Shown here one piece after another: positions 1 to 7,603 of a stretch of 50,436 nt of DNA (positions are counted from its first letter, which is position 1; the number at the start of each line of letters is the position of its first letter). Source of the stretch: Micromonospora zingiberis (GTDB lineage Bacteria > Actinomycetota > Actinomycetes > Mycobacteriales > Micromonosporaceae); assembly GCF_004331455.1 (NCBI RefSeq), contig NZ_SJJR01000030.1, positions 1 to 50,436 of the forward strand. The letters are read 5' to 3'. The position numbers were made by a program, and so were the translations under genes. Below the pieces are notes generated by a model that made no database searches, had not been told where the DNA came from, and saw only the letters and a program-made list of their open reading frames with translations.

Positions 1-47
1 CCCGCTACCCCGTCATCCGCAAGAACGCCATCCACAAGGGCAAATAA
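1..47 (+). CDS. C-terminal end of an unidentified protein (partial)
   Basis: Only the last 14 codons are in the window; they read RYPVIRKNAIHKGK and end in TAA at 45-47. The tail is basic. A strong hairpin at 128-160 follows, as expected at the end of a transcription unit. I do not recognise the family from so short a tail. Confidence 0.5.
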   Translation, partial: RYPVIRKNAIHKGK

Positions 48-127
48 CACCCCACCCCCACACCACCACGAACACACCCACACCACACCGCCAGACCACC
101 CTGCCCACAGAACGGTCAAAACACGAG

Positions 128-160
128 AAGGGCGCCCCGGTCACCGACCGGGGCGCCCTT
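128..160 (+). terminator. Rho-independent-type terminator hairpin
   Basis: Perfect inverted repeat: AAGGGCGCCCCGGTC, loop ACC, then the complementary arm ending GCCCTT, followed by TTCGCT. It sits about 80 bases after the partial gene at the left edge and probably ends its transcript. Confidence 0.8.
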
Positions 161-261
161 TCGCTCACCCCATCCACCCCTACCCCGCACCGCGCTGCCC
201 CGCCGCCATGCCGCGCCACGCTGCCCCGCCACGTCACGCCCGCGCTCCCCCGCTCCGCCCC

Positions 262-297
262 GCTGCCCCGCCGCGGAGCGCTGCCCCGCCGCGGAGC
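262..297. repeat. 18-bp tandem duplication
   Basis: Two adjacent identical copies of GCTGCCCCGCCGCGGAGC (262-279, 280-297), inside a wider C-rich stretch (180-300) with degenerate copies of CTGCCCCGCC. Together with the hairpin at 305-374 and the array at 374-597 this fills the 557-base space between the first gene and the SDR gene. I see no gene in it. Confidence 0.7.
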
Positions 298-304
298 GGA
301 GCGT

Positions 305-374
305 CGATCATGCACTTTCGGTCCCTGATTCGTCCGCCTTCGCCGCTTTTGCGGAGGCAGAAAGTCCATGATCG
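305..374. repeat. Intergenic hairpin element, family A, copy 1
   Basis: Arms CGATCATGCACTTTC (305-319) and GAAAGTCCATGATCG (360-374) pair with one mismatch around a 40-base loop. A second copy with the same arm sequence and almost the same length lies at 16590-16658. The right arm runs directly into the 16-bp minisatellite. Its position is intergenic, upstream of the SDR gene's 3' end. Confidence 0.75.
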
Positions 375-597
375 GCGCAGAGGCGGGCCGGCGCAGAGGC
401 GGGCCGGCGCAGAGGCGGGCCGGCGCAGAGGCGGGCCGGCGCAGAGGCGGGCCGGCGCAGAGGCGGGCCGGCGCAGAGGCGGGCCGGCGCAGAGGCGGGC
501 CGGCGCGGAGGCGGGCCGGCGCGGAGGCGGGCCGGCGCGGAGGCGGGCCGGCGCGGAGGCGGGCCGGCGCGGAGGCGGGCCGGGGCGGAGGCGGGCC
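374..597. repeat. 16-bp minisatellite, 14 units
   Basis: Fourteen head-to-tail 16-mers without spacers. Units 1-8 are GGCGCAGAGGCGGGCC, units 9-13 are GGCGCGGAGGCGGGCC and unit 14 is GGGGCGGAGGCGGGCC, so variants are grouped in blocks as expected from slippage or unequal exchange. It ends 8 bases before the stop codon of the SDR gene. The apparent open frames through it are composition artefacts. Confidence 0.9.
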
Positions 598-605
598 GGG
601 GCGGG

Positions 606-1550
606 TCAGGGGGTCAGGGTTTGGGTGGTGGTTTGCCAGAGGCGGGTGGCGGCTTCGGGGTCGAGGGCGTACGCGGCGACGCCGGTGCGGGTGCCGGGCT
701 GGTTCGGGCCGGCCTGCTGGCAGTCCTCGAAGTAGCGTCCGCCGACGCCGTCGAGCAGCGGCGAGGCGGCGACCAGGACCGAGGTGGCCGCGCCCTGCTC
801 GGGGGTCTTCCAGGTGGGTGCGGCGGGACCGCTCAGGGCACGCAGCCGGGCCAGATCCTCCTCGGTCACGTAGCGTTGCAGGTTGGTCTGGATCGCGCCG
901 GGGTGCAGCGCGTTGACCAGGATGCCGTCGTCAGCCCACCGCCGGGTGGCCTCGACGGCGAAGAGCACGTTCGCGGTCTTGGACTGACCGTACGCGGACC
1001 AGGGCTCGTACTCGCGCCGCTGGAAGTGGATGTCGTCGAAGACGACCGGCGAGCGCAGGTGCGCCGCTGAGCTGACCGAGACGACCCGCGCGCCCTGTGC
1101 CGCGGCCAGGGCCGGATGCAGCCCGGTGGCCAGCGCGAAGTGGCCGAGGTGGTTGGTGGCGAACTGCATCTCCCAGCCCTGCGGGGTGCGCATCAACGGC
1201 GAGGCCATGATGCCGGCGTTGTTGACCAGGATGTGCAGCGGCCCGTCCCAGGCCGCGACGAAGGCGGCCACCGAGGCCGGGTCGTCCAGGTCGAGCCGGG
1301 CCACGGCGACCCGGTCGTTGCCGGTGCTGGCGACGATGTCCGCCCTGGCCCGTTCGCCCTGTTCCGGCTTGCGTACGGCGAGGGTGACGTCGGCGCCGAC
1401 GGCGGCGAGCGCGCGGGCGGTCTCGATCCCGATGCCCGATCCCCCGCCGGTGACGACGGCCCGCCGGCCACTCAGGTCGAGGCCCGCGACGATCTCCAGT
1501 GCGGTGCTGGACGCGGTGAACGGGGTGCTGACAGGCGTACCGATGGTCAT
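606..1550 (-). CDS. SDR-family oxidoreductase
   Basis: A 314-residue short-chain dehydrogenase/reductase. It has the Rossmann glycine motif TGGGSGIG (about residues 34-41), the NNAG motif (about 109-112) and the catalytic YxxxK as YGQSK (about 186-190), preceded by SVSSAAH. The overall layout resembles the retinol dehydrogenase/protochlorophyllide-reductase-like branch of classical SDRs, probably NADP-dependent. The substrate cannot be told. It is divergent from a TetR regulator across a region with two matching palindromes, so it is probably the repressor's target. Its stop codon lies next to the minisatellite at 374-597. Confidence 0.9.
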   Translation of the reverse strand: MTIGTPVSTPFTASSTALEIVAGLDLSGRRAVVTGGGSGIGIETARALAAVGADVTLAVRKPEQGERARADIVASTGNDRVAVARLDLDDPASVAAFVAAWDGPLHILVNNAGIMASPLMRTPQGWEMQFATNHLGHFALATGLHPALAAAQGARVVSVSSAAHLRSPVVFDDIHFQRREYEPWSAYGQSKTANVLFAVEATRRWADDGILVNALHPGAIQTNLQRYVTEEDLARLRALSGPAAPTWKTPEQGAATSVLVAASPLLDGVGGRYFEDCQQAGPNQPGTRTGVAAYALDPEAATRLWQTTTQTLTP

Positions 1551-1603
1551 GATCCATCCTTGTCGGAGACGGCGCGGCGGGACTGACCGCCACTACGATG
1601 AGA

Positions 1604-1653
1604 AACGGAGGCTCCTCCGTTACGGCCAAGGCTAACCGGAGGACCCTCCGCTT
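1604..1653. promoter_or_regulatory. Two candidate TetR operators between SDR and tetR genes
   Basis: Site 1 (1604-1621) is a perfect palindrome, AACGGAGG-CT-CCTCCGTT. Site 2 (1634-1653) is AACCGGAGG-AC-CCTCCGCTT, the same core with one mismatch in the arms. Centres are 31 bp apart, about three helical turns, in the short region between the divergent SDR and TetR genes. This is the usual layout for a TetR repressor controlling itself and its neighbour. Confidence 0.7.
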
Positions 1654-1688
1654 GCCACCCGGTCGGTGACCGGAGTTCAGGAGGAGAC

Positions 1689-2267
1689 GTGCCGGAGACA
1701 GACCCGCGTCCGTTGCGCGCCGACGCGGCACGCAACCGCGAGCGCCTGCTGAACGCGGCCGTACGGGCGTTTTCCCAGGCCGGCGCCGAGGTAACGCTGG
1801 AGGCGATCGCCAGGGACGCCGGGGTCGGCATCGGTACGCTCTACCGGCACTTCCCCACCCGGGAGGCGCTGGTCGAGGCGACCTACCGCAACGAGTTGGC
1901 GAAACTGTGCGATGGCGCCGCCGAGCTGCTCGACCACCTTCCGCCGGACGAGGCGACCCGGGCCTGGATGGACCGCTTCATCGACTACGTCACCACGAAA
2001 CGGGAGATGGCCGACGCCCTGCGGCTGGTGATCGCCGCCGGGACCAACCCGTACGCCCAGAGCCGTGATCGGCTCCTCGCCGCCCTGCGTCTGCTGCTGG
2101 ACGCCGGTGCGGCGGCCGGCACGGTACGTACCGACATCGACCCGGCCGACCTGCTGGTGGGGCTCGGCGGCGTCAGTCTCGCCGCGGGCGGGCGGGCGCA
2201 GCGTGACCAGGCCCAGCGACTGCTCGACCTGCTGATGGACGGCCTACGCCACCGCCCGCCGGGCTGA
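1689..2267 (+). CDS. TetR/AcrR-family transcriptional regulator
   Basis: 192 residues. The N-terminal helix-turn-helix is clear: RERLLNAAVRAFSQAG, then VTLEAIARDAGVGIGTLYRHFPTREAL (about residues 16-58). The rest is a helical ligand-binding domain with no recognisable specificity. The GTG start at 1689 is chosen because AGGAGGA lies 5-6 bases upstream. It is divergent from the SDR gene and the two palindromes at 1604-1653 are its likely operators. It probably represses both genes until an unknown small molecule binds. Confidence 0.9.
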   Translation: MPETDPRPLRADAARNRERLLNAAVRAFSQAGAEVTLEAIARDAGVGIGTLYRHFPTREALVEATYRNELAKLCDGAAELLDHLPPDEATRAWMDRFIDYVTTKREMADALRLVIAAGTNPYAQSRDRLLAALRLLLDAGAAAGTVRTDIDPADLLVGLGGVSLAAGGRAQRDQAQRLLDLLMDGLRHRPPG

Positions 2268-2312
2268 GCCGAATCCCGCCCAGCCCCGTCTCACGCTTGG
2301 GAAACTCAGGCG

Positions 2313-3641
2313 GTGAGCGACAGGGGCTGGCGCGGCCGGCTCGGGCCGGCCGTCGGGATAGCGCCGGGCGCCCGGGTCGACAAGTTCGAGATCTTCTTCG
2401 ACCTGGTCTTCGTCTTCTCGTTCTTCAACATCTCCCGGACCACGGCCGCGAACATCACCGGCCGAGCCCTGCTGCACGCCCTGCTGGTGCTCGCCGTGCT
2501 CTGGTGGTGCTGGGTGGTGCACACGGTGATCGCCACCCGGGTACGCATCGGCGAGGGTTTCGTACCGGTGTTGATGGTCGCCGGGATGGCCGCGCTGTTC
2601 TGCTTCGCGCTCGCCCTACCGCAGGCGTTCCAGGATCCGCACCACGCCGAGGCTGGGGCGATCGTGCTGGCCGGGAGCTATCTGGTCATCCGCGCCGTCC
2701 ACCTGGCACTGTTCCTGCACGTGGTCCGGGTCGACCCGGTGGAACGTCGACAACTGCTGCGGTACGCCCCCGAGTTGATACTGAGCACCGTCCTGCTGCT
2801 GACCGCGGCGCTGCTGCCCGCCCACCTGCCCGACACGGACACCGCCCAACTCGTCCGCGACGGCCTGTGGATCACCGTCATCCTGCTCCAGTACTCCACC
2901 GGGCTGCTCGCCAGAACCTGGGGCTGGGAGGTGACCTCCGCGGAACACTGGACCGAGCGGTACGACCTGATCCTGATCATCGCGTTGGGCGAGTCGGTGA
3001 TCTCCGTCGGGCTGGGCAGCAACCTGATCGGCCAGCCGCCCACCTGGCCCGGGGTGAGCGCGGCGGTGCTCGGCATCGTCTTCACCGCCGCACTGTGGTG
3101 GCTGCACTACGACGTGATCGGTCCGGCCGCCCGGATCGCCCTGCACGCCAGTCAGGGGCGCCCACGGGTGCTGATGGCCCGGGACGCGTACGCGTACCTC
3201 TACCTGCCGATGATCGCCGGGATCATCCTGTTCGCCCTCGGTGCCGAGGGCATCGTGCACGACATCGCCGAGCCCGGCGTGCCGGTCAGCGCACCGGCGC
3301 AGGGCCCGGACGTCCCGCTGCTGTTCGGCGGGGTGATCTGCTACCTGGCCGGGAACATGCTGTTCCAGCTGCGCACCCTGCGCACGCTGTCCTGGCTGCG
3401 GCTCGGCACGGTGGGCGTACTCGCGGTCAGCATCCCGCTGGCCATGCCGCTGCCAGGTTTGGTCACCATGGGCCTGCTCACCGCGATCTGCGTCGGTCTG
3501 GTCGTCGCCGAGGTGCTGCTGATGTCCGAGGCCCGGCGTGCGCTCCGCGCGGCGGTCTTCGAGGAGCGCACCACCCACGAGGCCGCCGAGGCCGCCTACC
3601 GCGCCCGTTGGCACCAGAACCCACCCGAGGCGACGCCCTGA
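2313..3641 (+). CDS. Low temperature requirement protein A (LtrA) family membrane protein
   Basis: 442 residues with many hydrophobic segments. The N-terminus carries the LtrA signature KFEIFFDLVFVFSFF (about residues 24-38). A second family hallmark, ERYDLILIIALGESVISVG, is in the middle. The family was named from a Listeria cold-growth locus, but its biochemical role is not settled. The GTG start at 2313 places the signature at the usual distance from the N-terminus. It follows the TetR gene by 45 bases on the same strand, so the two may be co-transcribed. It ends in TGA at 3639-3641. Confidence 0.88.
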   Translation: MSDRGWRGRLGPAVGIAPGARVDKFEIFFDLVFVFSFFNISRTTAANITGRALLHALLVLAVLWWCWVVHTVIATRVRIGEGFVPVLMVAGMAALFCFALALPQAFQDPHHAEAGAIVLAGSYLVIRAVHLALFLHVVRVDPVERRQLLRYAPELILSTVLLLTAALLPAHLPDTDTAQLVRDGLWITVILLQYSTGLLARTWGWEVTSAEHWTERYDLILIIALGESVISVGLGSNLIGQPPTWPGVSAAVLGIVFTAALWWLHYDVIGPAARIALHASQGRPRVLMARDAYAYLYLPMIAGIILFALGAEGIVHDIAEPGVPVSAPAQGPDVPLLFGGVICYLAGNMLFQLRTLRTLSWLRLGTVGVLAVSIPLAMPLPGLVTMGLLTAICVGLVVAEVLLMSEARRALRAAVFEERTTHEAAEAAYRARWHQNPPEATP

Positions 3642-3893
3642 AAATCCCGCCGGAAGCGACGTGGCGGGGCAACCCGGCCGCTGACCATTCGACGAATGGC
3701 GGACATTCGAGCGGGATTTCCGGCCCGCTTTCCGGTACCTGCCGAAACTCGTCCGTACGCACTCTCACCTGGTGTTTTCTTCAGCCGAACGGCGGAGACG
3801 CCACATGAGTGCTGGCCGGTACGGTCCTTACGCATCCGACGCGTCCCCCACCCAACTGGACCTCGCGTCAGTCTTTCCATCGAAAGGCAGGCA

Positions 3894-5663
3894 ATGACAC
3901 TTCGATCCCCCTCTCGGCCCCGCAGGGGCCGGCAAGCCCTCGGCCTGCTCGCCGCAGGGCTGCTCCTGGCCGGCGCGCTGCCTGGCACCGCGTCGGCCGC
4001 AGAGCCCGATCCACGGATCGGGCTCGGCGCGGGCTGGCTCGACGCGCAGACGGCGATCAGCAACCTGGATCACCTGGCGCACCGCGACAAGCCCGCCGGT
4101 TTCGTCGACCCGGCCAACCCCGGCAGCGGCTCGTACATCGCCTCGGACCTCGGCTTCGGCGGCAAGTACGCCTTCCTGGGCAACTACAACGGGTTCAACA
4201 TCGTCGACGTCTCCAACCCGGCCGACCCGACGCTGGTCACCAGCGTGGTCTGCCCGGGTGGGCAGGGCGACCTCTCGGCGTACGGGAACCTGCTGTTCAT
4301 GTCGGTCGAGGAGACCCGCGGGCGGCTCGACTGCGGCACCAACGCCAGCGTCGGCACCCGCTTCCAGGGCGTCCGCGTCTTCGACATCAGCGACGTGCAG
4401 AACCCGGTGCAGGTAGCGGCGGTTCAGCTCTGCCGCGGTTCGCACACGCACACCGTCGTGGCCGACCCCAAGGACAAGGACAACGTCTACGTCTACGTCT
4501 CCGGCACCGCCGGGGTGCGCCCGGCGACCACCATGGCCGGCTGCAACAACAACACCGCGACGGGCGACAACCCGTCCCGGTGGCGCATCGAGGTCATCAA
4601 GGTTCCGCTGGCCGCGCCCGAGCAGGCCGCTGTCGTGAACGAGCCCCGGCTCTTCGCGAACCCGGAGACCGGTCGGGTCGACGGCCTGCAGAACGGCCCG
4701 ATCGAGCCGCGCCACCCGTCCGGCTCGACCTGGTCGCCGTCGCCGAACACCAACGCCTGCCACGACATCACCGCCTACCCGGAGATCGGGCTGGCTGCCG
4801 GCGCGTGCCAGGGCAACGGAATCCTGATCGACATCTCGGACCCGGCCAACCCGGTCCGGATCGACGAGGTCGCCGACCCGAACTTCGCGTACTGGCACTC
4901 GGCGACGTTCAACAACGACGGCACCAAGGTCATCTTCACCGACGAGTGGGGTGGCGGTAGCGGTGCTCGCTGCCGCGACACCGACCGGCCCGAGTGGGGC
5001 GCGAACGCCATCTTCGACATCGTCGACGGCAAGATGGAGTTCAAGAGCTACTACAAGCTGCCGGTTCCCCAGTCGCTGCAGGAGAACTGCGTCGCGCACA
5101 ACGGTTCGCTGATCCCGGTTCCGGGCCGCGACATCATGGTGCAGGCCTGGTACCAGGGTGGTCTGTCGGTGTTCGACTTCACCGACTCGGCCAACCCGCA
5201 CGAGATCGCGTTCTTCGACCGGGGTCCGGTCGCCGCGGACCGGCTGGTGACCGGTGGGTACTGGTCGGTGTACTGGTACAACGGCAACATCTACGGCAAC
5301 GAGATCGCCCGTGGTCTCGACGTGTTCGCGCTGAAGCCCAGTGCGCACCTGTCGGCGGCGGAGATCAAGGCGGCTGGTCAGGTGCAGCTCGCCGAGTTCA
5401 ACGCCCAGCACCAGCCGAAGATCAGCTGGACGCCGAGCTTCACGGTCGCGCGTGCCCACTACGACCAGGCGGTACGGGCCAACGTCATCGGCCACCCGCT
5501 GAAGTCCCAGGTCCCCATGTTCCTGGACCGGGCCGAGAAGTTCGCGGCCGAGGGCAAGCGGTCCGCCGCGGTGTCCCAGCTCGGGGAGATCTCCAGCAAG
5601 CTCGTCGCTCCCGAGCACCAGGCGTTGAAGCAGGCGATCCTGGACCTGCGGGCCTCGCTCTGA
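3894..5663 (+). CDS. Secreted LVIVD-repeat beta-propeller protein
   Basis: 589 residues from ATG 3894, which has the ribosome site AAAGGCAGG just upstream; an in-frame extension to 3696 has no such site. A Sec signal peptide is clear: RRGRQ, then LGLLAAGLLLAGALPGTASA. The mature part has several copies of the LVIVD/choice-of-anchor repeat, for example FNIVDVSNPADPTLV, VRVFDISDVQNPVQV, ILIDISDPANPVRI and LSVFDFTDSANPHEI, predicting a propeller. The C-terminus (from about residue 500) is helical and charged. Function is unknown. It converges with a DUF305 gene across a shared terminator, a pairing that suggests a joint extracellular role. Confidence 0.85.
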   Translation: MTLRSPSRPRRGRQALGLLAAGLLLAGALPGTASAAEPDPRIGLGAGWLDAQTAISNLDHLAHRDKPAGFVDPANPGSGSYIASDLGFGGKYAFLGNYNGFNIVDVSNPADPTLVTSVVCPGGQGDLSAYGNLLFMSVEETRGRLDCGTNASVGTRFQGVRVFDISDVQNPVQVAAVQLCRGSHTHTVVADPKDKDNVYVYVSGTAGVRPATTMAGCNNNTATGDNPSRWRIEVIKVPLAAPEQAAVVNEPRLFANPETGRVDGLQNGPIEPRHPSGSTWSPSPNTNACHDITAYPEIGLAAGACQGNGILIDISDPANPVRIDEVADPNFAYWHSATFNNDGTKVIFTDEWGGGSGARCRDTDRPEWGANAIFDIVDGKMEFKSYYKLPVPQSLQENCVAHNGSLIPVPGRDIMVQAWYQGGLSVFDFTDSANPHEIAFFDRGPVAADRLVTGGYWSVYWYNGNIYGNEIARGLDVFALKPSAHLSAAEIKAAGQVQLAEFNAQHQPKISWTPSFTVARAHYDQAVRANVIGHPLKSQVPMFLDRAEKFAAEGKRSAAVSQLGEISSKLVAPEHQALKQAILDLRASL

Positions 5664-5680
5664 TCCGTCCCTGACGGAAA

Positions 5681-5715
5681 CGGCCCCCGACTCGAAGCCT
5701 TCGAGTCGGGGGCCG
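5681..5715. terminator. Bidirectional terminator
   Basis: Perfect 16-bp stem: CGGCCCCCGACTCGAA, loop GCC, then the complementary arm. It sits between the convergent LVIVD-repeat and DUF305 genes. Confidence 0.9.
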
Positions 5716-5739
5716 CTCTGCGCTGGTGGCGGAGGGGGG

Positions 5740-6408
5740 TCAGCGCATCTTGGCCAACATCTGCTGCATCCGCTGGATCTCGATGCTCTGATCGGCGTTG
5801 AACTCGCGGGCGAGCTGGTCGGTGGCCGGCTCAAGCCCACCACCGGCGTCGTACAGCTCCTTGATCATCGCCAGCGCTCCCTCGTGGTGCTGCACCATGA
5901 ACTTGAGGAAGAGCCGGTCGAACTCCGCGTCACGCGCCTGCCTGAGCTGGTCGAACTGCGCGGCGGTGAGCATCCCCGGCATCAGCTCATGCCCGGTGTG
6001 ACCCGCGTTCGGGCCGCTGGTCGGCACCGCCCGATCCTCCAGCCAACGCTGCATCAACGCGATCTCGTCATGCTGTGACACGTCGATCCGCTTGGCCAGC
6101 AGCGCGATATCCGCGTTGTCGGTACGCCCCGACACGAGCGCCGTCATCGCCAGCGCCTGCTCGTGGTGCGGAATCATGCCCTGGATGAACAGCGTGTCGG
6201 CCGCGCTGAACTTGGGCGGCGACAGCTGCGACACCTCGTCCTCCGTGAGGGTCTTGCCCGCCTGACCCGGTGCGCCCGGCTGGACCACGTGCGAGCTCGG
6301 CGGGCGGTACGGCGGCTCGCTGTCGGGCCAGAGGGCGATCCCCACCCCCGAACCGATCACGGCCGTGACGGCCACGGCCGAAATGATCACGCGACGAGAC
6401 AGCGGCAT
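5740..6408 (-). CDS. DUF305 family exported protein
   Basis: 222 residues. The N-terminal segment VIISAVAVTAVIGSGVGIALW is a signal peptide or anchor. The body is a ferritin-like helical DUF305 domain with its paired histidine signatures: FIQGMIPHHEQALAM (about residues 93-107) and FMVQHHEGALAMI (about 170-182). Between them is QHDEIALM. The repeated HH-E pattern suggests metal binding, and DUF305 proteins are often found near copper-related genes, but no copper gene is visible here. It faces the secreted LVIVD protein tail to tail. Confidence 0.9.
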   Translation of the reverse strand: MPLSRRVIISAVAVTAVIGSGVGIALWPDSEPPYRPPSSHVVQPGAPGQAGKTLTEDEVSQLSPPKFSAADTLFIQGMIPHHEQALAMTALVSGRTDNADIALLAKRIDVSQHDEIALMQRWLEDRAVPTSGPNAGHTGHELMPGMLTAAQFDQLRQARDAEFDRLFLKFMVQHHEGALAMIKELYDAGGGLEPATDQLAREFNADQSIEIQRMQQMLAKMR

Positions 6409-6596
6409 GGTTCACGTACCCAATCTCAGCTTGAGCTGCACAGATGTGAAGGCAATAGTGCCTCATGCCGGTCGCCGTCACCAGGGACCGGCCGGCTGCT
6501 GTGGATCAACCACGGGCCAGTGGACGGCTGGCTGGTCGGGTAGCGGCGGCACTGGTCTCGTGGCTTGAGCGTCCTCATCTCAACCGGCGCTCAATC

Positions 6597-6627
6597 TGTA
6601 GCACTTTGTAGCACTCCAGGCTAGGAT
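6597..6627 (+). promoter_or_regulatory. Promoter and direct repeats of the toxin-antitoxin operon
   Basis: TGTAGCACT occurs twice (6597-6605, 6607-6615), 10 bp apart and so on one face of the helix, which fits antitoxin binding sites. TAGGAT at 6622-6627 is a good actinobacterial -10 box and lies only 6 bases before the GTG start at 6634, so the mRNA is probably leaderless and the repeats cover the -35/-10 region. Confidence 0.6.
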
Positions 6628-6633
6628 TAGCCC

Positions 6634-6903
6634 GTGGCTGAGCACGCTCATCGGGAGATCACGCAGCGAGAGCTGCGCAACGACTCGGGCGCGATCATGC
6701 GCGGCGTCGAACGTGGCGACTCCTTCATCATCACGCGTAACGGCACCCCGGTCGGGAAGCTGATCCCGCTCCGGCGGCGCACTTTCGTACCGCGTGCCGA
6801 GGCGATGGCCGCCTTCGCCACCGCTCCCGTGCTCGACGCCGAGAAGTTCCGCCGTGACATCGACTCGACGGCCGACCAGGACCCATTCAGCCGTGAGTGG
6901 TGA
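6634..6903 (+). CDS. Type II antitoxin, Phd/YefM family
   Basis: 89 residues. The N-terminal half has the Phd/YefM DNA-binding fold signature: ITQRELRNDSGAIMRGVERGDSFIITRNGTPVGKLIP (motif split here at about residues 8-44). The C-terminal acidic tail would wrap the toxin. It starts at a GTG preceded by a -10 box rather than a Shine-Dalgarno site. Its last 11 bases overlap the PIN toxin gene, the standard operon form. It probably represses its own promoter through the TGTAGCACT repeats. Confidence 0.9.
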   Translation: MAEHAHREITQRELRNDSGAIMRGVERGDSFIITRNGTPVGKLIPLRRRTFVPRAEAMAAFATAPVLDAEKFRRDIDSTADQDPFSREW

Positions 6904-7309
6904 CTCCCCCGCCAGGGGTCTGATCGACACCAACATCGTGATCCACCTCGGCGCCCTGGACCCCCACGAGTTGCCCGAGGAACTGGTGATCAGCGCCGTG
7001 ACCCTCGCGGAACTGTCCGCCGGCCCACACCACGCCGATGACCGCGCCGAGCGGGCCCGACGGACCAGCGTCCTCCAGCATGCCGAGGCCACCTTTGACC
7101 CGCTGCCCTTCGACGCCGAGGCAGCGCGAGCCTTCGGCATGATCACCAGTGCGGTCCTGGCCACCGGCCGCACCACCCGCCGTCGGCTCGCCCACCTGAT
7201 GATCGCCTCGGTGGCCCACGCCAACGGCCTACCGCTCTACACCACCAACCCGGGCGACTTCGCCGGGCTGGAGGATCTGGTCAGCGTACGAGCCGTACGC
7301 CGCCCCTGA
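6893..7309 (+). CDS. VapC-type PIN-domain toxin with a possible active-site substitution
   Basis: 138 residues from GTG 6893, overlapping the antitoxin. Features of a PIN ribonuclease are LIDTNIVIHL (D12), VTLAELSAG (E near residue 43) and the C-terminal LYTTNPGDF. In this family the third acidic residue normally sits in a D-L-M/L-I-A-A stretch. Here the sequence is RLAHLMIAS, with His101 (CAC, 7193-7195) where Asp (GAC) is expected. That single change could weaken or abolish catalysis. Family assignment is sure; activity is not. Confidence 0.88.
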   Translation: MSGDSPARGLIDTNIVIHLGALDPHELPEELVISAVTLAELSAGPHHADDRAERARRTSVLQHAEATFDPLPFDAEAARAFGMITSAVLATGRTTRRRLAHLMIASVAHANGLPLYTTNPGDFAGLEDLVSVRAVRRP

Positions 7310-7420
7310 CCCACGCACGGCCGCGGGTGGGACGAGGTGACCCGCGCCAACCTCCAGGTCGGCCGGGTCGGCCGACTCACCCCCGCACAGACCTGGCGGG
7401 CCAACGGCGGCCGCTGGTGA
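7310..7420 (+). pseudogene. Possible gene remnant after the toxin
   Basis: Directly after the toxin stop, in the same frame, comes GRGWDEVTRANLQVGRVGRL and then TPAQTWRANGGRW before TGA at 7418-7420. It has no start codon of its own. The rest of the 294-base gap (to 7603) has protein-like but unplaced residues and no other clear feature. It may be the tail of a decayed gene or chance. Confidence 0.25.
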
Positions 7421-7603
7421 CCGCGAATCCGCACACCCCGCTGCGCCCGCTATGGCTGTGCCGGACCGCTTCCTCGGCTGGGCGACGGCTGGGCGACGGG
7501 TACGCCGGGGTGGAGAGCCTGCTGGCCGAGCTACCTCCGGGCGCGAGCTATATCGCCGCGTGACCGACTAGACGGGGTCGGGCCGCCGTGCGTACCCGAA
7601 GAT

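Noticed and set aside
374..597. CRISPR array
   Set aside because: The 16-bp units are directly joined with no spacers and no cas genes are present; it is a minisatellite.
208..916. Open frames through the minisatellite, plus strand
   Set aside because: They exist only because the 16-bp repeat lacks stops; Arg/Gly/Ala text, no ribosome site, overlap the SDR gene antisense.
3828..5843. 671-residue open frame antisense to the LVIVD gene
   Set aside because: A composition shadow in high-GC DNA: Val/Asp/Arg-rich, no domain, covers the terminator at 5681.
7327..7563. 78-residue open frame after the toxin
   Set aside because: Pro/Arg-rich, no ribosome site; the adjacent frame looks more like a decayed gene end.
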